From Neolecta irregularis DAH-3 (lineage: Eukaryota > Ascomycota > Neolectomycetes > Neolectales > Neolectaceae), in the NCBI GenBank assembly GCA_001929475.1, contig LXFE01000882.1:1-14219 (forward strand): a stretch of DNA of 14,219 bases, written 5' to 3'. Numbering within the stretch: position 1 is the first letter of the stretch; the number at the start of each line of letters is the position of its first letter. Under the pieces are notes generated by a model that searched no databases, was not told the DNA's origin, and worked only from the letters and a program-made list of their open reading frames with translations. This document shows positions 1 to 11,255 of the stretch, piece by piece. The position numbers and the translations under genes were made by a program.

Positions 1-114
1 TAGAAGTTCCCGCACTTAGGTTAGATATAAAACCGAGTCTTATTGTACTTCCGGCGATCACTTACACTGGATAACAAAAACGTAAGCTTTGCAGATCTCA
101 CTATTCACATCCAT
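1..114 (-). CDS. Possible first coding exons of a divergent gene, truncated at window edge
   Basis: Weak call. On the minus strand an ATG at 114 opens 16 codons plus one base (exon 66-114). A textbook donor GTAAGTG follows, then a 51-nt putative intron (15-65) with a CTAAC branch-like motif and an AAG acceptor, then 14 more in-frame bases to the edge. The joined peptide begins MDVNSEICKAYVFVIQ. I do not recognise a family in it. It would be transcribed away from CHL1 and share the 115-521 promoter region. It may equally be chance; only the strong donor plus branch motif supports it. Confidence 0.25.
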
Positions 115-521
115 TCAGCCCAACTCCAGCAAGAAAGACGTAGCATTAACAAATGAACAGAGCGTGTAATCTAGTATTTCAAGCGTTCCCTGAATGATTC
201 GTCTAACTGCTTGCCTTTTTTTTTCTACAAAAGAAATTATATCCCACTTAAGAGCTTTCACAACTGAAGGGTTTGGTATGATCAGTTGGCGCAATTCGAG
301 TTTTGACGAGATTTGGCTCAGAAAGTGGTTACCCTGTCACTTCATCAATTTTCTACAACGCTTTGGTTCTCAAACGCTCATTTTACGTTTTTGCGATTAA
401 ACGAATTGAGCTGGTCAGCCAGATCATCTGAGGCAGTCATCTTTTATTACTGATAGAGAAGGTTTGAGCGATAGATATTAGAACTGATGTACAACTAGAA
501 CCACATTGTTTTCTATTGACC
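115..521. other. Intergenic region upstream of CHL1
   Basis: About 400 nt with no convincing coding potential. A 68-codon plus-strand frame at 194-400 has no recognisable motif and no splice continuation. The region presumably holds the CHL1 promoter. I saw no ACGCGT cell-cycle box, no tRNA-like B box and no repeat. Confidence 0.5.
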
Positions 522-3500
522 ATGAGCAGTCGAGATTTTCACCACCCATACAACCCATATCCCATACAGCAGGCCTTTATGGAAGGCCTGTACTGGACAA
601 TTGAGGATCGATGTGTTGGAATCTTCGAATCGCCAACAGGAACGGTTGCTTTCTGATATTTGGCTGAATGATGACCGACCCTTAGGGGAAATCTTTAAGC
701 CTACTTTGCGGAGCTATAACTTGGCTTCGAGATCACAAAAGGAATGGCGAGACCGAAAATATTGATGATAGTAAATCATAAAATTACTGGGAAATGTTCT
801 AACTGCTACGGAGACTGCAATGAACCGGACTGGGTGATCCAACACGATAAGGAAGAAAAGCAGCGACGAGAAACACATAGGAAGGCAGAATATGAAGCAA
901 AGCTCAAAAGAATACGAGATAATGAGTTGAGATCCAAAAAGCCAGCAGCTCATGTGAATAAAAGATTAGTACGGTTGTTCATCCAGCTTAGTGCCAACTC
1001 TTAAGAAACTTTCAAGCACTTTCGGGGAGTTTACGGACGACGAAGCAAGTTTTGGACTTTCCGATTACGATAGTGACAAAGAGCAATTGTCAGGGAAGTT
1101 ATGTTTAGAAGGTTCGAATATACTCCCCGAAACGCAACAATTACTAAAGAAGTATGTAGTATTGTTTGATTCTATATTTTGACTGTTATAGACTCGGACA
1201 TCAATTTCCAAACGAAGAAACACCAGACTTGGACCTTGAGGTGGACGAGATCAAGGCAATTCTTTAGTCTATTTTGCTGATGGAGAGATATTTTACGCCA
1301 CACGAACACATTCACAATTACGCCAATTCGTTGATGAAATACGAAAAGTCAACATTCCTCCAACTTTTGAGCCCCTAGACAAGCCATCACAATCTGGGGA
1401 TTTCGCAGAGTTGATCAAACATATATCTTTGGGTTCCCGCAAGACCCTATGCATCAACCCAAAAGTCTCAAGACTGCACAGCGCGAATATGATTAATGAA
1501 CGCTGCCTCGAACTTCAAAAGTCTGGTATCCGTTCTATTGAGTTTTAAGAGTTGAGACTTTAGGAACACCGCCAGATAAAAAATGTCCATGTCTACCTCC
1601 TCGTAAAGAACAACACTTAATGATGGATACCTTCAAAGATCATGCATTGGTATACACGGACTTGCTTCAAATGGCATGAATTTAAGACCAGGCTCGTATC
1701 CGAGATATCGAAGATCTAGCAGCATTAGGCCGACAACTTGGCACATGCCCATACTATGCTTCTCGAGCGAGCCTCGGGCCCACTGAGGTGGGTTTATGTT
1801 GTATCGGATACTAATAACTTGAGATCGTCACTTTACCATATCCTCTTCTCATTCAGAAATCCGCACGCGAAGCACTCGGTATTAATCTCAAAGGCCACAT
1901 TATTATAATCGACGAAGCACATAATATCATAGATGCCATCACGTCGATCAACTCTGTTTCTATATCACTTTCGCAAATAAACACAGTAAAGGATCATTTG
2001 GTGATATATATGGACAAATTCTCCAAGCGTTTGAAAGGGAAGAACAAAGTGTACATCGCCCAGATCCTTCGTCTTTTAAATGCTCTTGAAACCTTTTTGC
2101 AGACTCGAGCGAAAGGGAATATACGAGGGCCTGTGTTGGTAGATCCTTCGGAGTTGTTTCGTCTACAAGGTGTCGATCAAGTCAACATTTTCAAAATTGA
2201 AAAATATCTTAAAATAAGCAACCTTGCACGTAAGATCGACGGGTACTCTTCGTATAAATCCCGGAAAGACGCAAAGACATTGGCTCAGGCTGAAATCCAA
2301 TCTTCTGATCTCCCTCTTCTCATGCAAGTCTCGTCATTCTTGGTTATTTTAGCAAATCCATCTAAGGAAGGTCGACTATTCCTTAAGTCGGCGGAGCACG
2401 ATACGAATGATCCGTGTTTGAAGTATATGTTATTGGATCCATCTCATCAATTCAAAGATATCGCTGAAGAAGCTCGAGCGGTTGTTTTGGCAGGTGGAAC
2501 TATGGAACCTGTATATAATTTCCTTCTTTTTGAAAGCTAATAAATCAGACAAGTGATTTTTCACACAGGTTATTTCCTTACCTTCCACAAGAACGAGTAA
2601 GAAAATTCTCTTTTGGACATGTCGTACCACCCGAGAACATTCTTGCGATGCCATTAAGTAATAGTCCAGGCGGTAAGAAATTTGACTTTACGTTTGAGTC
2701 ACGAAGAGATGAAATTATGGTAGCTTTCTCTCGGGGTTCTTTATTAACCATCAGATTGATGAATTGGGAAGAGCAATTTTGAACATTTGCGGTATCATTC
2801 CAGATGGAGTCGTCTGTTTTTTTCCAAGCTATGCATACCTCAAATTTGTTGTTGCTAGATGGCAAAGAGAAGATATCTGGGCTCGACTGGGCCAAAAGAA
2901 AAAAGTACATCTTCAATCGATAGTCGAAATAACGATTTTGAGTTGTTCCAAGAGCCAGAGGAAACAGGAGCCGCAGATCTCGTCTTAACTGACTTTTCTG
3001 CTTCAATCAATGTCCCAGGAAGTACCGGTGCTCTCCTGTTATCCGTTGTCAGCGGTAAGATGTCTGAGGGAATCAACTTTTCGGACAGCTTAGGACGTGG
3101 AGTGATTATGGTCGGATTGCCTTTTCCAAATGCAATGTCGATTGAATGGGAGATCAAACTGCAGTATATCGAACAGTGCACATTTGAGAGGCTAGGACAC
3201 ACTTTATCCGAAAATCAAAAGAAGCAGAAAGCAAAAGAAGAAAGTCGAGAATTCTTGGAAAATACGTGTATGAGAGCCGTCAATCAGTCCATTGGCATGT
3301 ATGTTGATTGTTACAAAGAGTGACCATATAGGTCGTGCAATTCGACACCAAAATGACTACGCAACGATCATCTTAATTGATGCTCGCTATAATACTCCCC
3401 GGGTTAGGAATAAGCTCCCAAAATGGATTAAAGACTGTATCCTGACACAGGACAAGTTCCCCGATCTTATGCGAAATGTAGGAAAATTCTTCCGAGAGAA

Positions 3501-3537
3501 GAAAATTGGGGGTTCAATGAGCAGAAAACCGTTATAG
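522..3537 (+). CDS. CHL1: CHL1/DDX11-family Fe-S DNA helicase (XPD-like superfamily 2)
   Basis: Predicted 5'-to-3' DNA helicase of the Rad3/XPD group. Chl1/DDX11 acts in sister-chromatid cohesion and replication-linked repair in the nucleus. Exons: 522-644, 686-770, 814-968, 1006-1151, 1192-1240, 1288-1525, 1564-1649, 1692-1787, 1824-2510, 2549-2719, 2755-2904, 2943-3294, 3332-3537; they total 847 codons plus TAG (yeast Chl1 is 861 aa). Visible motifs: Walker A SPTGTGKS (37-44, split by intron 1), the Chl1-typical EPDW, motif Ia RTHSQL (192-197), four Fe-S cysteines at 241, 259, 273 and 313, DEAH (356-359), GGTMEP (550-555), motif [13 protein letters not shown] (699-710) and motif [14 protein letters not shown] (777-788). 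GGTMEP and the [10 protein letters not shown] context favour Chl1 over Rad3 or RTEL1. The start has A at -3 and MSSRDF lies just before the conserved PYNPYPIQQ block. Intron 12 is GC-AG; introns 1 and 5 have weak donors, so those joins are the least certain. Confidence 0.93.
3295..3331 (+). other. GC-AG intron in CHL1 (intron 12)
   Basis: 37-nt intron with donor GCATGT and acceptor TAG. Only this join produces [11 protein letters not shown], helicase motif VI, in frame. The GT three bases after the GC donor (3299) would shift the frame. Exon context is ATTG|GCATGT. Confidence 0.8.
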
Positions 3538-4038
3538 AATTTGCAAATCGAGATGATCTCATGTATACTCCGAATTACCGCGAGCCGCATTTTAATAACA
3601 CAGCTGCGAATTCCTAGGAACTCTTGCTATATGAGGAGTTATTCAGGACATTAGAGAACTCCTGTCTTCAGTATTCTTTGCATTGCAGTTCAACTTGGCC
3701 AATTATAATAAATCCTAATCCCAATAAACAAGAACTATTGTGTTCTCTAAGCTGGATCTTATACTCACTTGCTACTCTTTTCAAAAAAATGATCAGAAGA
3801 GGGAGGATCATCTGTAAAGCAAAATATACTGCTGGGTAGCAATTAACCCAACAATTAATATTTCATATCACAGTTCATCAGCTCCAAGGACATCTCTCAC
3901 CCTTCATATATCCTGAGGTCACCCTACTGTTGATTTGGCAGGAGGTATAGGGTTTGCCACAAATTCAATATTGGTTTGTACTTTACTCACACTATCAGTT
4001 TCATGTTATACCTATACTCTCCATGTATCACTATTCCT
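3538..4038. other. Convergent intergenic region between CHL1 and DAL1
   Basis: About 500 nt between two converging stop codons. No coding frame with recognisable content on either strand. An AATAAA at about 3723-3728 could serve as a polyadenylation signal for CHL1. I saw no tRNA-like element. Confidence 0.5.
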
Positions 4039-5669
4039 CTAAATGATGCTATGTAACAGCCTCCCCCTGGGCAAGCCTTGTATACCACCTCTCTTCCTGT
4101 CAAATATTTTGTGACCATGTAACCAGGTTTCATGAACTATACCAAACAATTTTCTTTCCAAGTATGGCGTGACTTTGTTCTTGAAAAGCAATTGATCCTC
4201 GTCAACCTATAAAATTAGTAGTAAACCAGATATTTATCTTTTCACTGTGAAAGAGCCCTCGGGGTCCCATATACAGAGATCTGCGGCTTGACCAACCTTG
4301 ATCTCACCTTTCTGTCCCAATAACGAAACCTGGCGAGCGGTATTGTAGGTCATCCATTTGGATAGGTCCTGTATTCTTTAAAGGTAAGTTGGAACCCTGA
4401 AATTGTGATGGTTGTACTTTGCACCTCTCTTACTGCCTTCAGTCCAGAGAAGAGGCAACCCCAAGCCCAAGGTCGAGATTCCTCCCCAAGCATCCATGAA
4501 ATCACCTTCTCCCATCTTCTTTAAGCTGGCCACACAAGGACTGTGGTCACTAACGACAGTATCAATATCTCCATTGATCAATGCTTTCCAAAGTTCCTCT
4601 CGATTAGATGCATCTCGAACCGGCGGGCAACATTTGTATTGCGTAGCACCCTCCGGAATTGATTCTGCATCCAACACGAGATAATGAAAGCATGTCTCTG
4701 CAGTGATTTTAACTCCATTTTGGCGAGCTTTACGGAGCAATGGAAGGGCATCAACAGCTGATAGATGTACAATATGTAGGGAGAGATTGGGTGCTGTGTC
4801 AGAAAGAGCAATCACTGTTGAGATTGCATTGGTTTCGAGCGACTGAGGACGGGAGTTCAAAAACGTTGAATACTGGTGATTATGAAGCACGCCATTAACT
4901 GGTACTGGCGTAGGAATCTGCTCATCTTCCATTTCTGCATGAAACATCAACACTGTTGGTTCATCCTTGAGAATTTGCATTGCAAGTTCTACATCGTTTG
5001 GCACAACACAAGGAAACTCGTCAACCTTGATAATAAGACATGCCCTGCAATTAAATTTACCCCAGATGGAATGAGGAAGCACTTGAATCCTTTGACACCG
5101 GCTTTGACCAGCTCCTTCAATTCGTTCTGACAGTCAACTTTTGGAGTGTCCGCGGGGATCTGGGACCTGATTTCCGGGAATTACCCCGCCATAAAAGCCT
5201 ACATCGATTCGACACTGTCCATGCGCAGCATCGATTTTAGCTGCCAAACCGTTGAGAGTTGTTGTAGGAGGGATAGAGTTGACTGCAGATGGTCAATCAA
5301 GAAAACCTCAGAACGAGCAACGGGGCATATCGATTACCGTTGTCACCTGGTCAAATAAGACTTTGATGAACTGAATTATAAAAATACCCCGCCAGAGGCA
5401 GCAGCAGCTGTTCCCGTTGAAAAACCCTCCCAATCTGTCCGTCCCGGTTCATTGAGATGAACATGTGCATCAATCAGACCCGGCATAATCACAAGATCTC
5501 CATAGTCTATCAATTCCTGATCAGACGGAGAGTCATTTTTGGATGATTTTCCTAGGGAGACGCTTTGAATTGTTCCTGACTGTGGATCAATTTCGATTGT
5601 TGCTGGTACCGGATCATGTCCAATTGACAAAAGCACTCTGTTTGAGGCGATAACACTCTTGTTACTCAT
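4039..5669 (-). CDS. DAL1: Allantoinase (cyclic amidohydrolase)
   Basis: Hydrolyses (S)-allantoin to allantoate, so purine breakdown products can serve as nitrogen source. Exons in gene order: 5669-5388, 5346-5322, 5282-5167, 5126-5061, 5025-4418, 4375-4246, 4206-4039; total 464 codons plus TAG (yeast Dal1 is 460 aa). Metal-centre residues of the dihydroorotase/allantoinase family are visible: the HVH pair (H69, H71) in [12 protein letters not shown], carboxylated-lysine candidate K156 in [11 protein letters not shown]192 in FHAE, H250 in HIVHLS and D323 in VSDHSPC. The C-terminus ends [11 protein letters not shown]. Start: M5669 gives [14 protein letters not shown], which suits the family, although its -3 base is T. 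The frame stays open upstream without another ATG. Short upstream ORFs precede it. All internal joins restore family motifs, for example PSG|VDEFPC and GSFT|VDEDQL. Confidence 0.95.
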
Positions 5670-5804
5670 GAAAGCGTAGTCGGCGAGATCCAAGCCACAG
5701 GTGGTCCCCGCCGCCTCGCTTTCTTCCAAACTTCCCTCCTTCAAACTTCATCTGCATCACCAATATTTTCGTGCAGCTGTGCCTTCCTGTATGTCTTTTT
5801 TCAT
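5662..5804 (-). other. Two chained upstream ORFs before DAL1
   Basis: On the minus strand an ATG at 5804 opens a 15-codon frame whose TGA (5759-5757) overlaps the next ATG as TGATG. That second frame (5757-5662, 31 codons) ends with a TAA inside the DAL1 start region, overlapping the DAL1 ATG at 5669 in another frame. They matter only if transcription begins upstream of 5804. The peptides show no recognisable motif. Confidence 0.4.
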
Positions 5805-5897
5805 GGTTACAGACAATTGACCACACCGGCGCAGATTTCAGATCACAGCAAGCTTACGTGTCATTGCTTTCGGCACATTCATTAGGGGATTTTGAAT
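5670..5897. promoter_or_regulatory. Bidirectional promoter region, DAL1 / SEC24
   Basis: 228 nt separates the two divergent start codons, so both promoters must lie here or overlap the neighbouring 5' ends. I found no GATA or TATC core in it, which is notable because allantoin genes in yeasts are usually driven by GATA factors. The SEC24-proximal part contains TACGTGTCA. Confidence 0.6.
5855..5860 (+). promoter_or_regulatory. TACGTG element, possible UPR site upstream of SEC24
   Basis: TACGTG lies 37 nt before the SEC24 ATG, in the context CTTACGTGTCA. TACGTG is the core of the yeast UPRE-2 motif, and COPII genes are among unfolded-protein-response targets. A six-base match can be chance, and its nearness to the ATG may place it in the 5' UTR. 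Confidence 0.25.
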
Positions 5898-8800
5898 ATG
5901 AGTTCACATCAATACGGCCAGCATCAGGGGTTTCCACAGCAAAATGGACCTCAATACGGGCAAGATCCTCAGGGACAACAGTATCCTCAGCAGCAACCCC
6001 AAAGTGGTCGACATCCGCAGCAAGGATATCCTCTCCATCAAGAAGGAGTCAACCAGCAAGTCGGCCCTCCTCCGTCAAATATAAATGCTGGTCCGCCTGA
6101 CCAACAACCCCAATCTGCCGGTCATCTTTCCACGGTCCCTTCCCATCTCGAATATTCATCCCATCCGCAATCTGGCCATCCCGCATCTGCCCAGGGCAGA
6201 TCCAGAAGAGCATATCCAAGTCAGCAGTACGAAACCCCACCTACCCAAAACTATGGGCCAGTCATGGACAGCCAAGCCGGCCAATTTGGTCAGCAGGGTG
6301 TTACTGATGCATCCCAGATATTTACTCCCGCGGCTCCTTTGCTTTCTCCTGCGGGGTTTCCTTCTTCAGGAGGATATGGCGGTCAAGCTGCTGGATATGG
6401 ACCTCATAATCCGCCACAATCAGTGGCCCAAGTGACTGACCAGTTCCAACAAATGGGCTTGGTTCAGGGTTTGGTGTGTCTTTCGCTTTTTTATAGATGA
6501 CATTCTAAACATACTAGAACTTGACAAATCCATTGATACCCATCGATTTGCATACTACTCGACCTCAACTAGAAGATCTCGAAGCACCACCCCCACCCTT
6601 GCAAATCCCTGCAGACGTAATCTATCTCTTTTTTAAAAATATCTTTCTAATTGTTCAGGCCTCCTTGACACATTCCGAGACAGCCAATTGTCCACCAGAG
6701 TTCATGCGTTGTACATTGAACGCAATTCCAAAAGACCATGGTCTCCTCAAGAAATCAAAGCTTCCTTTGGCACTCGTCGTACGACCATATATAACTTTGA
6801 GGGAGGAAGAAGCACCAGTTCCTGTGGTTGGAGATTCAGTCATTTCTCGATGTCGACGATGTAGGGCGTATATTAACCCTTATGCAATTTTTATCGAAGG
6901 TAATACGCGATGGAGATGTAATTTCTGCGGATTGAGCAACGAGGGTATATACACTGGAGAAGATATAACCCTAATTTGGTAGTTCCAGCGGGGTTTGACT
7001 ATGATATGATGACGAATCATGGACTTGATCGATGGAAGAGAGAAGAAATCAATCATGCCGTTGTTGATTTCATTGCCCCAAAGGAGTATATGGTACATCA
7101 CATCCATGATAATAATTTTACAAGTAGGTTCGAGCGCCTCCGCCTCTGGTTTATGTCTTTCTGATTGATGTTTCTTACAATGCTGTGACATCCGGCCTCG
7201 TCGCAACTGCTGCTCGAACTATCCTCGAATCGCTCGATCGGATTCCAGATAATGATCGCCGTACGCGAATCAGTATAGTTGGAGTTGATTCGAATCTATG
7301 CTTTTTCAGCCTTCACAAAGATCGCGCAGAACCCGAGATGCTTATTGTGTCAGACCTTGAAGATGTTCAGTTACCTCGGCCAGATGATCTACTTGTTGGT
7401 CTTCACGAGTGCAGAGCAGGAATAGAAAACCTCTTGACTCATTTCAATGAAATGTTTCAACATACACAGAATGGAAGTAACTGTATGGGATCAGCCCTCG
7501 AAGCAGCTCACAAAATGATTGGGAATCTAGGAGGGAAAGCTGTTTGCCTCACCGCGACTTTGCCAAACGTAGGAACAGGGAAATTAGTACCGAGGGACGA
7601 AAGCAAGCTTTTGGGAACCCCGAAAGCTTCTTCTCTTCTCCAGGCTCAGAATTCCTTTTATCGAAGTTTCCCTCTTGAATGCTCCAAGAATCAAATGTCG
7701 GTCGATATGTGGTTATTCTCTAGCCAATATCAGGATGTCGCAAGTTTGAGTATCCTTTCCGTTTGGGATGTTTCCTAAAGGTTAGGTTGTTTGCCTCGAT
7801 ACACCGGGGGCCAGACGTTCCATTATCCGTCTTGGAATGCCAGTCGAGAAGAGGATGCATTCAAATTTGCTCATGAATTCAGCAACTATCTTAGTATGGA
7901 GATACAATTGGAAGCAGTCATGAGAGTCCGTGGTGCAGTCGGGTTGCGAATGTCTGCGTTTTACGGAAATTTCTTTAACCGATCTTCTGATCTTTGTGCT
8001 TTCCCTTCATTTCCAAGAGATCAGAGCTATGTTGTTGAAGTTTCTATTGATGAGGACCTGAAATCTCCGTTTGTTTGTATACAAACTGCGGTTCTTCATA
8101 GTACTTGTCATGGTAAATGCCAGTTGTATCCGTATTTTAACATCCTAGGTGAACGAAGAATTCGGGTTCTCACGATGGCCATTCCCACCGCAAAGACTCT
8201 TAATGAAGTGTACGCATCGGCAGATCAAGTTGCCATTGCCGCATACATGACTCATCGTGCTGTCGAGAGAGCATTAGCCTCCAAGCTCGAAGAGGCGCGA
8301 GAAAGTATTGTTAAAACAATTGCAGGAATCTGCGAAACGTATAAAAAGAATATTTCTGGCGGAATAAGTCTCCAACTCCCCAACAATCTTAAATTACTGC
8401 CGTTACTTGCACTAGGACTTTACAAACATGTAAATTCCTCTCCAAGCACTGCTGATTATAGATTGGTCTTCGAGATGCTGCAGTTCCATCCGACATGAGA
8501 GCAGCGGCACTGTGTCTTCTATCGACATTGCCTGCCCCGGCCTTGATGAATTATATTCTCCCTCGTTTCTACTCATTACACGACATGCCCGATGAATCAG
8601 GGCGACCTGGTCCAAACGGGATTGTAATGCCACCAAGAATGAACCTGTCAACAGAGCGCTTTGAGCGCTTTGGGCTTTATTTGATTGACGATGGGCAGTC
8701 TCAATTTTTGTGGGTTGGAAGAGAGGCTGTTCCACAATTGATCATGGATGTATTTGATCTCTCCTCAATTAATGAACTGCAAAGTAAAAAGGTATCTTTT

Positions 8801-9063
8801 TTTCTTATTTCGTTGCCTTATGCGTTTAGGGCAAACTACCAGTCCTTGAAAATGAATTCTCGGAGCGTATTAATGGGGTGATTGCCAAATCGCGCGAATA
8901 CGTTTCAGGGCTGCTATACTATCCCAACCTATACATTATCCGCGAAGATGGAGAGCCGTCTCTTCGCCAATGGGTGCTTTCCCATCTTATCGAGGACAGA
9001 ACGGATAGAGGATATAGCTATATTCAGTTTTTGAATCTACTGAAGGAGAAGGTGAATGCGTAA
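5898..9063 (+). CDS. SEC24: Sec24, COPII coat cargo-adaptor subunit
   Basis: Inner-coat subunit that pairs with Sec23 and selects cargo for ER-to-Golgi vesicles. Exons: 5898-6473, 6518-6616, 6659-6944, 6983-7092, 7128-7749, 7786-8112, 8149-8429, 8462-8791, 8830-9063; total 954 codons plus TAA (yeast Sec24 is 926 aa). Residues 1 to about 190 are low-complexity and rich in Gln, Pro, Gly and Ser. [15 protein letters not shown] leads into the zinc finger (C290, C293, C312, C315), then the trunk ([13 protein letters not shown]), beta-sandwich ([12 protein letters not shown]), helical region ([14 protein letters not shown]) and gelsolin-like end ([21 protein letters not shown]). ATG 5898 has A at -3. 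Introns are 32 to 44 nt. The first donor is least certain: GTGTGT at 6474 was chosen, and GTTCAG 12 nt earlier also keeps frame. Introns 2 and 6 are stop-free multiples of three but are absent from family alignments as I remember them. Confidence 0.95.
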
Positions 9064-9279
9064 TTGGGGTATGTAAGTGTAGAAGGAACAAAACAAAGAA
9101 TGAACAGCTTTGTGTTTTCGAGGAAGCTGCCTCTGTGTTTTACTGGGCCACGTCTTTGTAGGTGAAACTGTGTTCACCGCTCCTTTATTTCCCAGCTCCA
9201 CACCTCTGAAACTACACCTCTGCAATTTAAATCTCCTCCATTCCATTCGCACCGGTTGCGTTTTATCCATACCTACACC
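9064..9279. promoter_or_regulatory. SEC24 3' end and MAP kinase promoter region
   Basis: 216 nt between tandem genes. It must hold the SEC24 polyadenylation region and the kinase promoter. TGAAACT occurs twice on the plus strand (9163-9169 and 9207-9213), resembling the TGAAACA pheromone response element with one mismatch. The second copy lies between two ACACCTCTG copies. No coding potential seen. Confidence 0.4.
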
Positions 9280-10553
<1,274 letters not shown>

Positions 10554-11255
10554 ACTTTATGGGTTATTGTTGGCGTTGGGGCCGGTTCTATACAAGCCTG
10601 TGTCTTTATAATGCCTCGTTTAGCCAGAAAATTCCGTCTCGTTCCATGGGTTCGACCATACATTTCGGTTTTTATCCAATTTGCCTTCGCTATTATCCTT
10701 CAAAACAGCAGACTGCAAGTTGCTGATTACACAACAACCTATTCAGCCTAATATTTTGTGCCATAATCACTTCTTTTACCCGAATTACTATACTTGAAAC
10801 CTCTTCCTCTTGTAATTAGCTGCCCTTATCTAACATTTTCATCAACAACCCCTTCATAGTTATGTTAACTTGATAAATGAGTGTGGTACGAGCCACATTT
10901 TTCATCATAGCCAAACCTCCCTTGACCTCGCCTCGTTATTAACTCACTACCGTAATTCCCCTCGGCTTGTACCCTCATGGATTAAACCTAAAGATAGCAA
11001 GACTACCGGCTGAAATTTCCTCTATAGCCTAATCCATCTTTATACACACTCTCCCTCGAACTTTTTTCCCGTAATCTACAGCAGGGTACTCGTAACCCTG
11101 CTAGTTGTTTGTGCGTGTTTCACAGTTAGACCAGTTTTGGTGTCGCATGTCTAGTGGTGGCTTTGCAGCGATCCCGAAAACACCCGATGCCTTTCTTTGC
11201 GTGTCTTACTCTGCATCCTGCCTTCAAAATCAGCCTCTCGTTCTTTCATCCTGCC
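10554..11255. promoter_or_regulatory. Intergenic region, PHO84 promoter
   Basis: About 700 nt without a convincing coding frame on either strand. The half near PHO84 has pyrimidine-rich stretches. I found no CACGTG or CACGTT Pho4-type site. A Reb1-like TTACCCG lies at 10776-10782, and a perfect inverted repeat lies at 11080-11102. Confidence 0.5.
11080..11102. repeat. 8-bp perfect inverted repeat with 7-nt spacer
   Basis: AGCAGGGT, then a 7-nt spacer, then ACCCTGCT. It lies about 150 nt before the PHO84 start, so it is in the promoter or 5' UTR. It could be a dyad binding site for a dimeric regulator or an RNA hairpin. The two arms match fully, but no known motif was recognised. Confidence 0.5.

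Noticed and set aside
744-1004. 86-codon frame starting MARPK as a separate small gene
   Set aside because: Its second half is CHL1 exon 3, including EPDW; the start is partly intron and the wrong frame of exon 2.
1261-1287. Alternative acceptor TAG at about 1267 for CHL1 intron 5
   Set aside because: It leaves the wrong reading frame for [14 protein letters not shown] at 1287 keeps it.
2578-3202. Minus-strand frames opposite CHL1
   Set aside because: They lie antisense to well-conserved helicase exons and show no family motif.
522-3537. CHL1 as a pseudogene because of many frame changes and stops
   Set aside because: Every break is removed by an intron of similar size with GT/GC and AG ends, and the result is a full-length protein with all helicase motifs.
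3538-4038. tRNA or other small RNA gene
   Set aside because: No B-box GTTCRANNC with a paired arm and no cloverleaf-like pairing was recognised.
5670-5897. GATA-factor sites controlling DAL1
   Set aside because: No GATA or TATC core was found in the interval on either strand.
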